From positions 1 to 64,000 of the forward strand of contig MKVH01000017.1 in NCBI GenBank assembly GCA_001899175.1: a stretch of 64,000 nt of DNA, in the 5' to 3' direction. The notes under the pieces are model-generated. The model did not search any database and was not told the DNA's origin. It worked only from the letters and a program-made list of their open reading frames with translations. Both the position numbers and the translations under genes were made by a program. Each line of letters begins with the position of its first letter. The first letter of the stretch is position 1. Positions 8,039 to 17,490 of the stretch are shown here, piece by piece. Source of the stretch: Candidatus Kapaibacterium thiocyanatum. GTDB taxonomy: Bacteria; Bacteroidota; Ignavibacteria; Kapaibacteriales; Kapaibacteriaceae.

Positions 8039-9388
8039 ATGTCATACTCCATTGGCGTCATCGGCACCGGATATGTTGGTCTGGTCACCGGTACCTGTCT
8101 GGCCGAAAGCGGCAACCGCGTTCTATGTATCGACGTCGATCCTGCGAAGATCGACAAGCTGCGTCGCGGTGAAGTGCCCATCTACGAGCCGGGACTCGAC
8201 CACCTGCTGGAGCGGAACATCAGGGAACAGCGTCTGACGTTTTCGCTCGATTTGACGGACGCCGTGCGTGAATGCAAGCTGCTCATGCTCTGCCTTCCGA
8301 CGCCGCCCGACGAAGATGGATCGGCCGACCTGGGCTACGTCCTTGGCGTGTCGCGCGACATCGCGGTACTCCTGAACGAACTCGACATCAAGGAACCCCG
8401 CATCGTCATCAACAAGAGTACGGTACCCGTGGGTACCACGGCCCGCATCCAGTCCATCTTCGATGAGCTGGCTCCCGCACGGCAGGTCGACGTCGTCAGC
8501 AATCCGGAATTCCTCCGCGAGGGCTTCGCCGTGGAAGACTTCATGAAGCCCGATCGTGTCGTCGTCGGTACGTCCAGCCCGTATGCCGAAGAAGTGATGC
8601 GCGATCTCTACGAACCCTTCATGCAGTCTGGGAATCCCGTCCTCGTCTTCGACGTCAAGAGCGCCGAGATCGCCAAGTATGCCGCCAATGCCTTCCTGGC
8701 GACGAAGATCTCCTTCATGAACGATCTGTCGGCCTACTGCGAAACCGTCGGAGCCGACATCGAGAACGTCCGCATCGGCATCGGTGCCGACGATCGTATC
8801 GGGCGCCGCTTCCTGTTCGCTGGTATCGGATACGGGGGAAGCTGCTTCCCGAAGGACGTCAAGGCCATCATCCATTCCGCACGCCAGGCGAGCACGCCGC
8901 TGGCCATCCTCGAATCGGTACAGGACGTCAACAAACGTCAGGCCGTCCGCTTCATGGACCGGCTGCGCAAGCGCTTCGACGGTCTGATGGAAGGACGGGA
9001 GGTAGCCCTGTGGGGACTGGCCTTCAAGCCCGATACCGACGACGTGCGCGAGGCGCCCGCCTTCACCCTCATCGACATGCTGCTCGCCGAAGGCGCATCC
9101 GTACGTGCCTACGATCCCGAAGCAGTGACCTCCACGCAACGCGTCTACGGCGACCGCATCCGGTATGCCCGGTCGATGTACGATGCCGTCGATCAGGCCG
9201 ACGTTCTGCTCATCGCAACGGAGTGGAACGAATTCAGGAAGCCGGACTGGACCCTCGTCAAGGAAAAGCTGGTCCGTCCGCTCGTCTTCGATGGTCGTAA
9301 CATGTACGAACTCGACGACATGCTGGCCGAAGAGATCGAATACCATAGCATCGGCAGAGGAACGGTCATTCCGGATACGGAAGACTGA
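8039..9388 (+). CDS. ugd: UDP-glucose 6-dehydrogenase
   Basis: 449 aa, the usual length of the UDP-glucose/GDP-mannose dehydrogenase family, which oxidises UDP-glucose to UDP-glucuronate with two NAD+ for capsule and envelope sugars. The N-terminal Rossmann domain has GTGYVG at residues 9-14. The central region has NPEFLREGFA. Catalytic Cys269 lies in GYGGSCFPKD. The C-terminal domain has the usual WGLAFKPDTDDVREAP. It starts at the ATG at 8039, 36 bases after the small membrane protein gene, with no strong Shine-Dalgarno. GDP-mannose or UDP-N-acetyl sugars are less likely substrates but cannot be excluded by eye. It converges on the VWA gene with a 3-base gap. Confidence 0.92.
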   Translation: MSYSIGVIGTGYVGLVTGTCLAESGNRVLCIDVDPAKIDKLRRGEVPIYEPGLDHLLERNIREQRLTFSLDLTDAVRECKLLMLCLPTPPDEDGSADLGYVLGVSRDIAVLLNELDIKEPRIVINKSTVPVGTTARIQSIFDELAPARQVDVVSNPEFLREGFAVEDFMKPDRVVVGTSSPYAEEVMRDLYEPFMQSGNPVLVFDVKSAEIAKYAANAFLATKISFMNDLSAYCETVGADIENVRIGIGADDRIGRRFLFAGIGYGGSCFPKDVKAIIHSARQASTPLAILESVQDVNKRQAVRFMDRLRKRFDGLMEGREVALWGLAFKPDTDDVREAPAFTLIDMLLAEGASVRAYDPEAVTSTQRVYGDRIRYARSMYDAVDQADVLLIATEWNEFRKPDWTLVKEKLVRPLVFDGRNMYELDDMLAEEIEYHSIGRGTVIPDTED

Positions 9389-9391
9389 TCG

Positions 9392-10951
9392 TCATTTATC
9401 GCGCCGGTGTATCGTGCGGCCGGTCACGGCCTTGAAGACACGGAACTGCCTTCTGCTGCGCCACCAGCGCTTCATGCGCAGGATCATCATGCGTACCAGT
9501 CGTCCTAGCGAGAACTTGCTGCCGAAAGACGAGGGATCGAGCATGTTGCGCAACTGCATGCGCTCCATGTCCGATATCGATGCATCGTCGGCATTCGTCC
9601 CGGGTTTGTTCAGGATATGCTGGAGCATGTTCTCCAGTTCCTTCGCCGCCTTTTCCAGGCGGGGAGCATCGATCACGTTGTACTGCATCAGCAGGTACAG
9701 GTGGTCGTAGAGGATTGCCGCACGTTTGATGTCTTCCACCTGACGTTCGGATCGCAATGCCTCGAGGAGTGAATCGGCGAGGTCCTCGAGTTCTCCCACG
9801 TGAACTTCGGCAAGCGAGAACAGCTCCCTTGGATCGATGTCGTCCACGTTGACGTAGACGGTACTCAGGCGCTGTATCTCCTGGCCATAGTGCTCGGAGA
9901 CGTGCTGGCCAATGCGTTCCGTGAGGTTGTCGATCTGCCGTTGCAGCAAGCCGAGCTGGCTCTTCAGACCTTCCTGCCGCAGGTGTCCCGACGCCGTCGA
10001 TATCTGCAGTTCGATATCCCGTTTCTGCTTGATCAGGTCGCGGAGACGAATGGCATCCTCGTTCGACGAATGATAGATCTGGTCTTCGATGACCTTCGCA
10101 TCGATGTGCATGCGCGCGCTACCGATCCGCACGGTGTTGACCGTGATACTGTCGCCCATGGCTTCGCGGAGTTTCTCCAGATCGATATGGGCCACGCCAT
10201 CGGTGATGACGAGGATCTGGGCATGGCTGAGCTGGCTCTCGTGCTGTATGTCGTCGATGGCCACGCTGAGGGCCTTCTGCAGCACGGTACCGTTGCCGAT
10301 GGCGTTGATGTGCATGATCTGGCTGATCAGCCTGTCGTAGCCAGGCATATCGCGCGCCGTGAGGAGTTCGCCGACGGTGAGATCGAAGGTCCGGAAGAAG
10401 ATCGTGCCGAGTTCGCGCTGGTTCTGCTGGAGGAAGATATAGGCGATGGCCTTCGCGAGATGGATGCGGTAGTGCTGGCGCATCGAGCTCGAGGTGTCGA
10501 ACAGGATGTAGACTTTCTGCTTGCGATCGTCCGGGGCGAAGCGATCGCTCTCCGTCTGATACCTGAAGTTGCGAGGTGTGCGCGGCCTCGGCATCCACAG
10601 CGAACGCTCGGCAAGGCGCTGCAGGAAGACCGTCTCGGGAAGCAGGAACTGATAGGGATAGATGTGGCGTACTTCGGTGACGCTGCGGATGAGATCGGCC
10701 TCGTATTCCTTCGCTTCGGGAACGTTGGGTACCAGGATATGTTCGAGCGAATTGTCCTTGCTGCCGGGCTCGTTCAGTTCAAGGATGGGGGCGAGGGCAC
10801 GGGCCAGTGACTGCGTCTGGTCCTCGATGATGCGGGCGATCTCGTAGACGAGGGTGAAGTCCTCGGGCAGATGCTCCTCCACCGTATCGAAGAATCCGAA
10901 TTCCTCCATACGGGAAAAGAACTCCGACGTCTCGATCGCAGACCGTATCAT
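9392..10951 (-). CDS. VWA-domain protein, partner of MoxR ATPase
   Basis: 519 aa. An N-terminal helical region of about 140 residues leads to a von Willebrand A domain starting KVYILFDTSSSMRQHY, with an intact metal-ion-dependent adhesion site (DxSxS at residues 152-156). ILVITDGVAHID forms a later strand. A long helical tail follows. No signal peptide is present, so the protein is cytoplasmic. The gene starts 3 bases after the MoxR gene; MoxR/VWA pairs are known chaperone or metal-insertion modules for maturing specific complexes. The client here is unknown. The start at 10951 is the only well-placed ATG. Confidence 0.82.
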   Translation of the reverse strand: MIRSAIETSEFFSRMEEFGFFDTVEEHLPEDFTLVYEIARIIEDQTQSLARALAPILELNEPGSKDNSLEHILVPNVPEAKEYEADLIRSVTEVRHIYPYQFLLPETVFLQRLAERSLWMPRPRTPRNFRYQTESDRFAPDDRKQKVYILFDTSSSMRQHYRIHLAKAIAYIFLQQNQRELGTIFFRTFDLTVGELLTARDMPGYDRLISQIMHINAIGNGTVLQKALSVAIDDIQHESQLSHAQILVITDGVAHIDLEKLREAMGDSITVNTVRIGSARMHIDAKVIEDQIYHSSNEDAIRLRDLIKQKRDIELQISTASGHLRQEGLKSQLGLLQRQIDNLTERIGQHVSEHYGQEIQRLSTVYVNVDDIDPRELFSLAEVHVGELEDLADSLLEALRSERQVEDIKRAAILYDHLYLLMQYNVIDAPRLEKAAKELENMLQHILNKPGTNADDASISDMERMQLRNMLDPSSFGSKFSLGRLVRMMILRMKRWWRSRRQFRVFKAVTGRTIHRRDK

Positions 10952-10954
10952 GGA

Positions 10955-12274
10955 CTATTCCTCCTGGCCGCGGGTCAGCTCGCGTTCCACGGCGATCATC
11001 GTCGACTGGAGCGTCCGTTCCACCGAATGCTTCAGCTCGCGCACTTCGTCGCAAGCAGGGAGGAAGTCCGTGAGGAACTGCTCGAGCAGCTTCCTGTTCT
11101 GTTCCTGTGGATTCTCCGAACCGAACTTCTCCTTCACCCATTCGAAGAACGACTTCCTGACGTGATTGCCGGCGAACTGCGACAACGGCTGCTGCATGAG
11201 CTTCGGATTCTCGCGGATATCCTCGAGCAGTTCCGTGAAGTCCAGCAGGATCGTCACCTGATCGAAGCCGCGCGATGCCGTCAGCGAGTTCAGGACGGTC
11301 GTATAGGCCTTCTTGAAGAGAGCGACTTCTTCGGGCAAGCCTACGGTCGCGAAGATGAAGTAGAGTTTGCTGACGTCGCTGTGGACGACTTCCGTCCGGC
11401 CCTTGAGCAGGGCGAGGGCGCGCAGGAGGTCGAGCGATTTGGCTTGTGTACGGGGAGAGATGTAGAAGTCCTTGCCGTCGTGCTGCTTGGCCTTCTCGTG
11501 CAAGGCCCTGTTGCAGAGGAATTCGAAATGCCTGATCACGATGTTGGTGAAGTAGAGCATTTCGGCCGTGATCGAGATCGAGAAGTCGTCGCTGTATCCG
11601 GTGATGATCCGGTTCATGTGCTGGAGCTGGGAGAAGGCGATGCGCTTCGGCGCGGGTGCGGGCTTCCCGCCGTGTACGAGATAGCGCTGCGAGATCTTGT
11701 ACTGGATGAACGGATCCTTGTCCGGCAGGATGACGGCCTTGAACAGGAACCGGTCCAGCAATGCCTCGGTCACTTCCGAGACGCGCAGATAGTTCGTGGC
11801 GGCGATCACGGAGTGGAGCGTCGACGGAACGTCCTGTACACCCCGCATCAGACGCCGTTCGTTGAGGAGCGAGAGCAGGGCACGGAGGGTGAAGTCGTTG
11901 GCATCGAAGATCTCGTCGATGAAGCCGAACTGGCTCTCGACCAGAGAGCCCTCGGTGTTGTGGACGATACGTCCGGATTTGAGCTGTTCAAGGTCGAGTC
12001 CGCCGAAGTAGGTGTCCGGTTGCTGTTCCTTGCTCGCCTGGACGCGGAAGATACGCGCCCCTTCGAACATGCTGAAGACCTGTTCCGCGAGAAGGCTCTT
12101 GCCCACGCCGGTGCGGCTCTGCAGCAGGAGATGTTCGGCGGTGAGCAGGGCGCAGAAGGCCTGTTCGATGATTTCTTCACGGTTGATGACGCGTGTTCCG
12201 ATGAATGCCGCGGCATCCTTCAGTTCCCTGGCGATTTCTTCGATGCTTCGAATGGTTTGCGACCCACTTGCCAT
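10955..12274 (-). CDS. MoxR-family AAA+ ATPase
   Basis: 439 aa. Walker A (SRTGVGKSLLAEQ) lies near residues 54-66, followed by a Walker B with GFIDEIFDAND. A sensor/arginine-finger region (ATNYLRVSEVTEALLDRFLF) is typical of MoxR proteins. A lid domain and basic tail follow. It probably remodels substrates together with the VWA protein encoded 3 bases downstream. I chose the ATG at 12274 because GGAGGATGAGGG lies just upstream; an in-frame ATG at 12337 would add 21 Ser-rich residues and nearly abut the methyltransferase stop at 12341. Confidence 0.85.
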   Translation of the reverse strand: MASGSQTIRSIEEIARELKDAAAFIGTRVINREEIIEQAFCALLTAEHLLLQSRTGVGKSLLAEQVFSMFEGARIFRVQASKEQQPDTYFGGLDLEQLKSGRIVHNTEGSLVESQFGFIDEIFDANDFTLRALLSLLNERRLMRGVQDVPSTLHSVIAATNYLRVSEVTEALLDRFLFKAVILPDKDPFIQYKISQRYLVHGGKPAPAPKRIAFSQLQHMNRIITGYSDDFSISITAEMLYFTNIVIRHFEFLCNRALHEKAKQHDGKDFYISPRTQAKSLDLLRALALLKGRTEVVHSDVSKLYFIFATVGLPEEVALFKKAYTTVLNSLTASRGFDQVTILLDFTELLEDIRENPKLMQQPLSQFAGNHVRKSFFEWVKEKFGSENPQEQNRKLLEQFLTDFLPACDEVRELKHSVERTLQSTMIAVERELTRGQEE

Positions 12275-12340
12275 GCCCTCATCCTCCGGTGAATACTCCA
12301 ACGAGGCGGAAGATAGCGAGGGTGCGGAGAAACGCAAGGG

Positions 12341-13066
12341 CTATACATGCAGGTAATACGGTCGCATGAGATCCTTCATCGCGTCGGTATAGACGCCAGG
12401 TGCGGAACGGACCGTGAGATGGTCGTCGGCAGCTTCCGTCGTGCCGCTCCTGTCCCGTACCGTCCATACGATGATGATACGCCGTTGCGGCAGGTCGTCG
12501 CGATCCCTGATCCACAGGCGTCCACTGTCGACGAGACCCTGGGACGCCATCGCGGCGGTGAGGACCTCCAGTTCGGTCACCGGAACCAGAATCGTCGCCC
12601 TGCCCGATGGAGCGAGAAGAAGGCGGCAGATCGTCGCGAGATCGTCGAAGGACAACGTTTCCGCATGACGTGCGGTCCGCTTGACAGGGTCGACCGAAGG
12701 GGGCTGGTTCTGGAAGAAGGGCGGATTGCAGAGGATGTGGTCGTATCGCCCTTCGCGTCCGACGGACCACGCCCGGATGTCCGCACGATGTACGGCGATA
12801 CGCTGCCCGTAGTCGGATGTCGCGACGTTGTCCGTCGCATCGGCACAGGCTCCTTCGTCGACGTCGACGGCGTCGATGCGTGCATCCGGGAGCCGTTGGG
12901 CGGCCATGAGGGCCAGCAATCCCGTACCGGTGCCGATATCGACGACCGTCGATGCACCCTCGAGAGGCGCCCATGCTCCGAGGATACAGGCATCCTGCGT
13001 GACCTTCATCGCCGCACGATGCTGATGGATGGTGAAGGTGCGCATGGCGAAGAAACCGGGAGGCAT
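12341..13066 (-). CDS. tRNA1(Val) adenine-37 N6-methyltransferase-like (TrmN6/YfiC)
   Basis: Class I SAM-dependent methyltransferase of about 241 aa. Near the N-terminus it has HRAAMKVTQDACILGAWAPL, close to the CAMKVGTDGILLGAW block of E. coli TrmN6. Then come the SAM-binding VVDIGTGTGLLALMAAQRLP and the catalytic N6-adenine motif NPPF (ILCNPPFFQNQP). The family methylates A37 in tRNA-Val. The reading frame stays open far into the opposite strand of uvrC, but that extension is an antisense shadow. ATGs at 13066 and 13045 are both possible; the longer keeps the GFF segment that resembles GFTF in the E. coli protein. It is divergent from uvrC. Confidence 0.82.
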   Translation of the reverse strand: MPPGFFAMRTFTIHQHRAAMKVTQDACILGAWAPLEGASTVVDIGTGTGLLALMAAQRLPDARIDAVDVDEGACADATDNVATSDYGQRIAVHRADIRAWSVGREGRYDHILCNPPFFQNQPPSVDPVKRTARHAETLSFDDLATICRLLLAPSGRATILVPVTELEVLTAAMASQGLVDSGRLWIRDRDDLPQRRIIIVWTVRDRSGTTEAADDHLTVRSAPGVYTDAMKDLMRPYYLHV

Positions 13067-13141
13067 GGCTGAGCGTCGGATGATCGAGGAAATGAGAGCC
13101 GAAATTAACGGAACACGCAATCCTGCGGTAATTTGCGGGCT

Positions 13142-14998
13142 ATGGAGAACGAGATATTTCCCACGGTCGATCTGGGACGTAAGGTCGCCGGACTGCCGAC
13201 GCGTCCCGGCGTGTATCTGCACAAGGACACGGGCGGAACCATCATCTACGTAGGCAAGGCCAAGAGCCTGCGGAACAGGGTGCGCTCCTACTTCCAGCAG
13301 GGACGTCCCGTGGATGCCAAGACGAAGGCACTGATGCTGCGTATCGCGGACGTCGACGTGATCGTGACGGACAGCGAAGCAGAAGCGCTCATCCTCGAGA
13401 ACACGCTGATCAAGGAACACAAGCCGAAGTACAACGTGCTGCTGAGGGACGACAAGTCGTATCCATACATCCGCATCACGAAGGAAGAATTCCCGCGCGT
13501 GTTCAAGACGCGCCGCGTCATCAAGGACGGGAGCAGGTACTTCGGCCCCTACACCGACGGTACGTATCTCTTCTATCTCCTCAAGACGCTGCGATCCGTC
13601 TTCCCGCTGCGTTCGTGCGATCTTCCGCTCACCGAGCCGACGATCGCCGCCCGGAAATGGAAGGTCTGCCTCGACTATCACATCAAGAAGTGCGAAGGGC
13701 CATGTGAAGGATTCGTTACTGCGGCCCGCTACAACGAATACATCCGCCAGGCACAGCAGATCCTGCAGGGACGCACGAAGGACCTCGAACGCCAGCTCGA
13801 GGAACGTATGATGCAACTTGCCGAGGAGCTCCGCTTCGAGGACGCGGCCATCATCAGGCAGAGGCTCGGACATCTGCGCGACTATACGGCCAAGCAGAAG
13901 GTCATGTCCGCGGACGATGTCGATCGCGACGTCTTCGCTCTCGCCCGCATCGGAACCACGGCATGCACGGTCGTCTTCACCATTCGCGACGGCAAGCTTG
14001 TCGGCAAACGTCATTTCTTCGTATCGCAGTCCCTGGAGCAGCGTGACGAAGAACTCATACGGACGACGATCGAACGCTGGTATCTTGAATCGGAGACTGT
14101 GGCCGACGAGATACTCCTGCCCGATCATGTTGACGATGAGGAAATGCTGACGGCCTATCTTCGCGAGAAGAAAGGGCGTGCCGTCGATATCGTCGTTCCG
14201 AAGATCGGCGACAAGCGCAAGCTGCTCGTCATGGCCGAGACGAATGCCGACCTGCTGTTGAGGGAACTGCTTCTCCAGCAGGCACAGAAGGATCAATCCA
14301 TCCCCAGGGCGGTGCTCTCGCTGCAACGCGATCTTCGCCTGCCACGCATGCCACGTCGTATCGAGTGCTTCGACAACTCGCACATGCAGGGTACGGACTA
14401 CGTCTCGTCGATGGTGGTCTTCGTCGACGGCAAGCCGAAGAAGAGCGAGTACAGGAAGTACAAGCTTCGCGAGGTGACGGGTAACGACGACTTCGAGGCG
14501 ATGAAGGAAGTGCTGACCAGACGCTACGGTCGTGCGATCGAGGAAGGCACGGAACTGCCCGACCTCGTCATCATCGACGGCGGCAAGGGACAGCTCTCCC
14601 ATGCGATGGAAGTGATACGCGGTCTCGGTATCGAAGACAGGTTCACGGTCGTCGGTCTCGCCAAGCGACTCGAGGAAGTCTTCTTTCCCGAGGAAGGTGA
14701 TCCGGTCTATCTCCCGAAGACATCGAGCAGTCTGCGGCTTCTGCAGCAGGCACGCGACGAAGCGCATCGCTTCGCCATCACCTATCATCGCACGTTGCGT
14801 GACAAGCGTACGCTGCAGACGGAACTGACGGAGATTCCCGGTGTCGGTGATGCGTCGGCGAAGAAGCTGTTGATCGGTCTGGGTTCCGTAGCGGCCGTAC
14901 GCGCCGCATCGCTGGAAGAGCTCTCGCGTCATGTGGGCAAGGCCCTTGCCGAGAAGGTTTACTCATACTACCGTGCCAATGAACACACGTCTACTTGA
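13142..14998 (+). CDS. uvrC: Excinuclease ABC subunit C (UvrC)
   Basis: 618 aa, normal length. UvrC makes both incisions around a DNA lesion in nucleotide excision repair. The GIY-YIG nuclease domain lies at the N-terminus (PGVYLHKDTGG...IYVGKAKSLRNRVRSYF), a UVR motif is near residues 215-240 (LEERMMQLAEELRFEDAAII), the RNase H-like second nuclease follows (RIECFDNSHMQGTDYVSSMV ... LVIIDGGKGQLSHAM), and a helix-hairpin-helix end (TEIPGVGDASAKKLLIGLGS) closes it. The ATG at 13142 gives the expected MENEIFPTVDLG start. The 3' end overlaps the next gene by 20 bases. Confidence 0.96.
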   Translation: MENEIFPTVDLGRKVAGLPTRPGVYLHKDTGGTIIYVGKAKSLRNRVRSYFQQGRPVDAKTKALMLRIADVDVIVTDSEAEALILENTLIKEHKPKYNVLLRDDKSYPYIRITKEEFPRVFKTRRVIKDGSRYFGPYTDGTYLFYLLKTLRSVFPLRSCDLPLTEPTIAARKWKVCLDYHIKKCEGPCEGFVTAARYNEYIRQAQQILQGRTKDLERQLEERMMQLAEELRFEDAAIIRQRLGHLRDYTAKQKVMSADDVDRDVFALARIGTTACTVVFTIRDGKLVGKRHFFVSQSLEQRDEELIRTTIERWYLESETVADEILLPDHVDDEEMLTAYLREKKGRAVDIVVPKIGDKRKLLVMAETNADLLLRELLLQQAQKDQSIPRAVLSLQRDLRLPRMPRRIECFDNSHMQGTDYVSSMVVFVDGKPKKSEYRKYKLREVTGNDDFEAMKEVLTRRYGRAIEEGTELPDLVIIDGGKGQLSHAMEVIRGLGIEDRFTVVGLAKRLEEVFFPEEGDPVYLPKTSSSLRLLQQARDEAHRFAITYHRTLRDKRTLQTELTEIPGVGDASAKKLLIGLGSVAAVRAASLEELSRHVGKALAEKVYSYYRANEHTST

Positions 14999-16850
14999 TC
15001 TCCTCTACGACAGATTGCGCGACCTGGCGCAGATGGATTGGTCCGCCTACCGTGTTCCCGGCCGATGGGTGGGTAGCACGCGAGGCCCTGTATCGTTCTC
15101 GTCCGCACCGGCCTACTTCATCCATCAACTGGAGTGGATCGCCGCACACGGACGGATGGAGCGACAGCCGTGGTCCTACGACACCGCCGTTACGTACAAT
15201 GGCCTCGTACGACATGTGACGGCCTACGATCACGGGAACGACGAGGTGGAAGGCTGGCGTTCTACCGGCACCTTCCTGAAGATGATCGGCCTTCTGCCGT
15301 ATCTGTACGGCCTCGGCGTGAATACCATCAGCATCCTGCCCGTCACCACGATCGGCGAGATCGGACGAAAGGGGACGCTCGGATCGCCGTATGCCATCAA
15401 ACATCCTCTGCGTATCGAACCATCGCTCGACGAACCCGCACTCGGCTGGCCCGTCGACGATCAGTTGCGTGCCTTCGTCGCGGCAGCGCATCTTCTGGGA
15501 ATGAAGGTCGTGATGGAATTCGTATTGCGTACGGCGTCCGTCGACAGCGATCTCGTACCGCATCACCCCGAATGGTTCTACTGGATAGACGAAGCCAGGT
15601 GTGCCGTTGCCGCGGGAACGTTCGCGCCCCCGACCTTCACCGACGAGCAACTCAAGGAAATGAAGGCGAAGGTGGAGAAACGTGAATTCGTCAATCTTCC
15701 GGAACCGCCGGCTCCGTATCGCGAGCTCTTCACCAGTCCGCCGCTTCGCGTGGAACGCGACGACGGGGGCTGGAAGGGCAAGGGAGCGGGTGGACGTACC
15801 CTGCGCATTCCCGGTGCCTTCGCCGACTGGCCGCCCGACGATCCGCAGCCCGCATGGACAGATGTGACGTATCTGCGTCTGCACGACCATTCCGGATATC
15901 GCTACATGGCGTACAACACCGTGCGCATGTACGAGCGCAGTCTCGATGTACCCGGTCATCGCATGCTGGCACTCTGGAATCTCGTCGCGGGCATCATCCC
16001 GCACTACATCAGGACCGTCGGTATCGATGGCGCCTTGATCGACATGGGTCATGCCCTGCCGCGCGACCTGCGCCAGCGCGTCCTTACCGAAGCGCGCTCG
16101 CTGCGTCCGGACTTCCTGTTCTGGGAAGAGCAGTTCAACATCTCGGCACCATCACGGGATGCAGGATACGATGCCGTCGTCGGCTATCTGCCGTTCGATG
16201 CGCACGACCCGGTGAAGCTGACGGACTTTATACGACGCATCGCCAGGGAGCGCCTTCCGGTACGATACTTCGCGACGCCGGAAACGCACAACACTCCACG
16301 TACGGCATCGCGGAACGGTGGTGCCGACTATGCCCGTTGCGTATGGGGCATTCTGCGTCTGTTGCCGGGTGGTATACCGTTCCTGCACGCCGGAATGGAG
16401 CTCGGTGAAACTGTTCCCGTCAACACCGGCCTCGGCTTCACTGCCGAAGAGATCGCCGAATGGCCCGTCGAGAAGCTGCCGCTGTTCTCCGAAGCCCGTC
16501 TTCCGTGGGACACCGATCTGTCCATCGACGAACATATCGCAGCCTTGAACACGGCGTTCGCGGCGACCTACGTTTCCCATATTCTAACGGCAGAAGATCG
16601 CATCTTCGTCGTCGATGTCGATGATGCGCTGATCGCCTTCGTACGTCTGCCCGGAGGTTCGAATTCGGGAATACTCGTCGTGGGCAATCCCGGCCCGACT
16701 TCCATCGAATGCTCGTTCCGGATTCCCGGTGAGGCCGCCGTATCCATGCTCGCATCGAATGCGGGCCTGCGTATGGTCGATGGCCTCGTCGTCGGTACCA
16801 TCGAAGCATGGGACACGGTGATCGTTCCGACCTATCATGTCGTACAATAG
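14979..16850 (+). CDS. Divergent GH13 (alpha-amylase clan) protein with altered active site
   Basis: 623 aa, starting MNTRLLDLLYDRLR inside the end of uvrC. The (beta/alpha)8 barrel is recognisable: GVNTISILPVTTIG, then GSPYAIKHPLRIEP, HHPEWFYWIDE, the nucleophile strand GIDGALIDMGHALP, the acid strand FLFWEEQFN, and PETHNTPR. The HPEWF block and the following loop recall GlgE-type maltosyltransferases. Against the GH13 consensus, the Arg two residues before the nucleophile Asp is Leu, the region-I Asp/Asn/His are not kept, and the third catalytic Asp (NHD) reads HNT. No signal peptide, so cytoplasmic. It may be inactive or have a changed chemistry; substrate unknown. Confidence 0.7.
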   Translation: MNTRLLDLLYDRLRDLAQMDWSAYRVPGRWVGSTRGPVSFSSAPAYFIHQLEWIAAHGRMERQPWSYDTAVTYNGLVRHVTAYDHGNDEVEGWRSTGTFLKMIGLLPYLYGLGVNTISILPVTTIGEIGRKGTLGSPYAIKHPLRIEPSLDEPALGWPVDDQLRAFVAAAHLLGMKVVMEFVLRTASVDSDLVPHHPEWFYWIDEARCAVAAGTFAPPTFTDEQLKEMKAKVEKREFVNLPEPPAPYRELFTSPPLRVERDDGGWKGKGAGGRTLRIPGAFADWPPDDPQPAWTDVTYLRLHDHSGYRYMAYNTVRMYERSLDVPGHRMLALWNLVAGIIPHYIRTVGIDGALIDMGHALPRDLRQRVLTEARSLRPDFLFWEEQFNISAPSRDAGYDAVVGYLPFDAHDPVKLTDFIRRIARERLPVRYFATPETHNTPRTASRNGGADYARCVWGILRLLPGGIPFLHAGMELGETVPVNTGLGFTAEEIAEWPVEKLPLFSEARLPWDTDLSIDEHIAALNTAFAATYVSHILTAEDRIFVVDVDDALIAFVRLPGGSNSGILVVGNPGPTSIECSFRIPGEAAVSMLASNAGLRMVDGLVVGTIEAWDTVIVPTYHVVQ

Positions 16851-16884
16851 TATCGTTCGCAATCAATACGATCGCAAGGTCAAG

Positions 16885-17487
16885 ATGAAGGTTCTATGCG
16901 CACTGATGATGGCGATCTGCCTCGGTACGTGGCCCATGCACGGCCAGGTACGGGAGGGGACCTATCCCGTCACCGTACATGCAGGATATGGAGTCCTCAC
17001 TGCCAGACTTTTCGTCGAGTCCATCGCGAGTGCCATCTTCACCGGGATCTTTCCGACCGATGACAAGCTGGACGTCTCGATGGGATACGGTCCGGTCATC
17101 GTCGGAGCCTACAAGCCGTTGAACAGGTGGTTCGGCGTCGGTATCGATGCAGGGGTGTACCAAATGCGATATACGTGGACCAGCAAGCAATCGGACGTCG
17201 TGACGCATCGATACAGGTCGTCGCGCATGATGATCCTGCCCCGTATCGACGTGCTGTGGATGAACGACGAGAAGATCCTGGTGAGTTCCGGTGCTGCGCT
17301 CGGTGGATCGTTCCTCGTCTCCGGTACGAATGAAATCGGTACCTACGAGATGTCGGAGCCGACGACACTTACCGAATTCCAGTTCAACATCCTGACGGTC
17401 CAGTCGGGTGGTGATGTCGGCGGCTTCCTCGAGATCGGCTTCGGATCGCGAGGGCTCTTCCATGGTGGATTGTACGTCAGGTTGTGA
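16885..17487 (+). CDS. Small exported protein of unknown function, probable 8-strand barrel
   Basis: 200 aa from the ATG at 16885, preceded by AAGGT. The first 25 residues (KVLCALMMAICLGTWPMHGQ) make a signal peptide. The rest alternates hydrophobic and polar residues, with Gly/Tyr/Trp turns (HAGYGVLTARLFVESIASAI, PVIVGAYKPLNRWFGVGIDA, GGFLEIGFGSRGLFHGGLYV), and ends YVRL. That pattern fits an outer-membrane-beta-barrel family protein. I recognise no specific family. An in-frame ATG at 16837 would place 16 polar residues before the signal. It converges on the 1277-aa gene with a 3-base gap. Confidence 0.65.
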   Translation: MKVLCALMMAICLGTWPMHGQVREGTYPVTVHAGYGVLTARLFVESIASAIFTGIFPTDDKLDVSMGYGPVIVGAYKPLNRWFGVGIDAGVYQMRYTWTSKQSDVVTHRYRSSRMMILPRIDVLWMNDEKILVSSGAALGGSFLVSGTNEIGTYEMSEPTTLTEFQFNILTVQSGGDVGGFLEIGFGSRGLFHGGLYVRL

Positions 17488-17490
17488 TCG

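Noticed and set aside
10871-12292. 473-codon plus-strand frame opposite the MoxR gene
   Set aside because: MoxR has intact Walker motifs on the minus strand; the plus frame has none.
13067-14932. Long minus-strand extension of the TrmN6-like frame
   Set aside because: It is the antisense of uvrC. The methyltransferase homology begins near 13045, so the true start is at 13066 or 13045.
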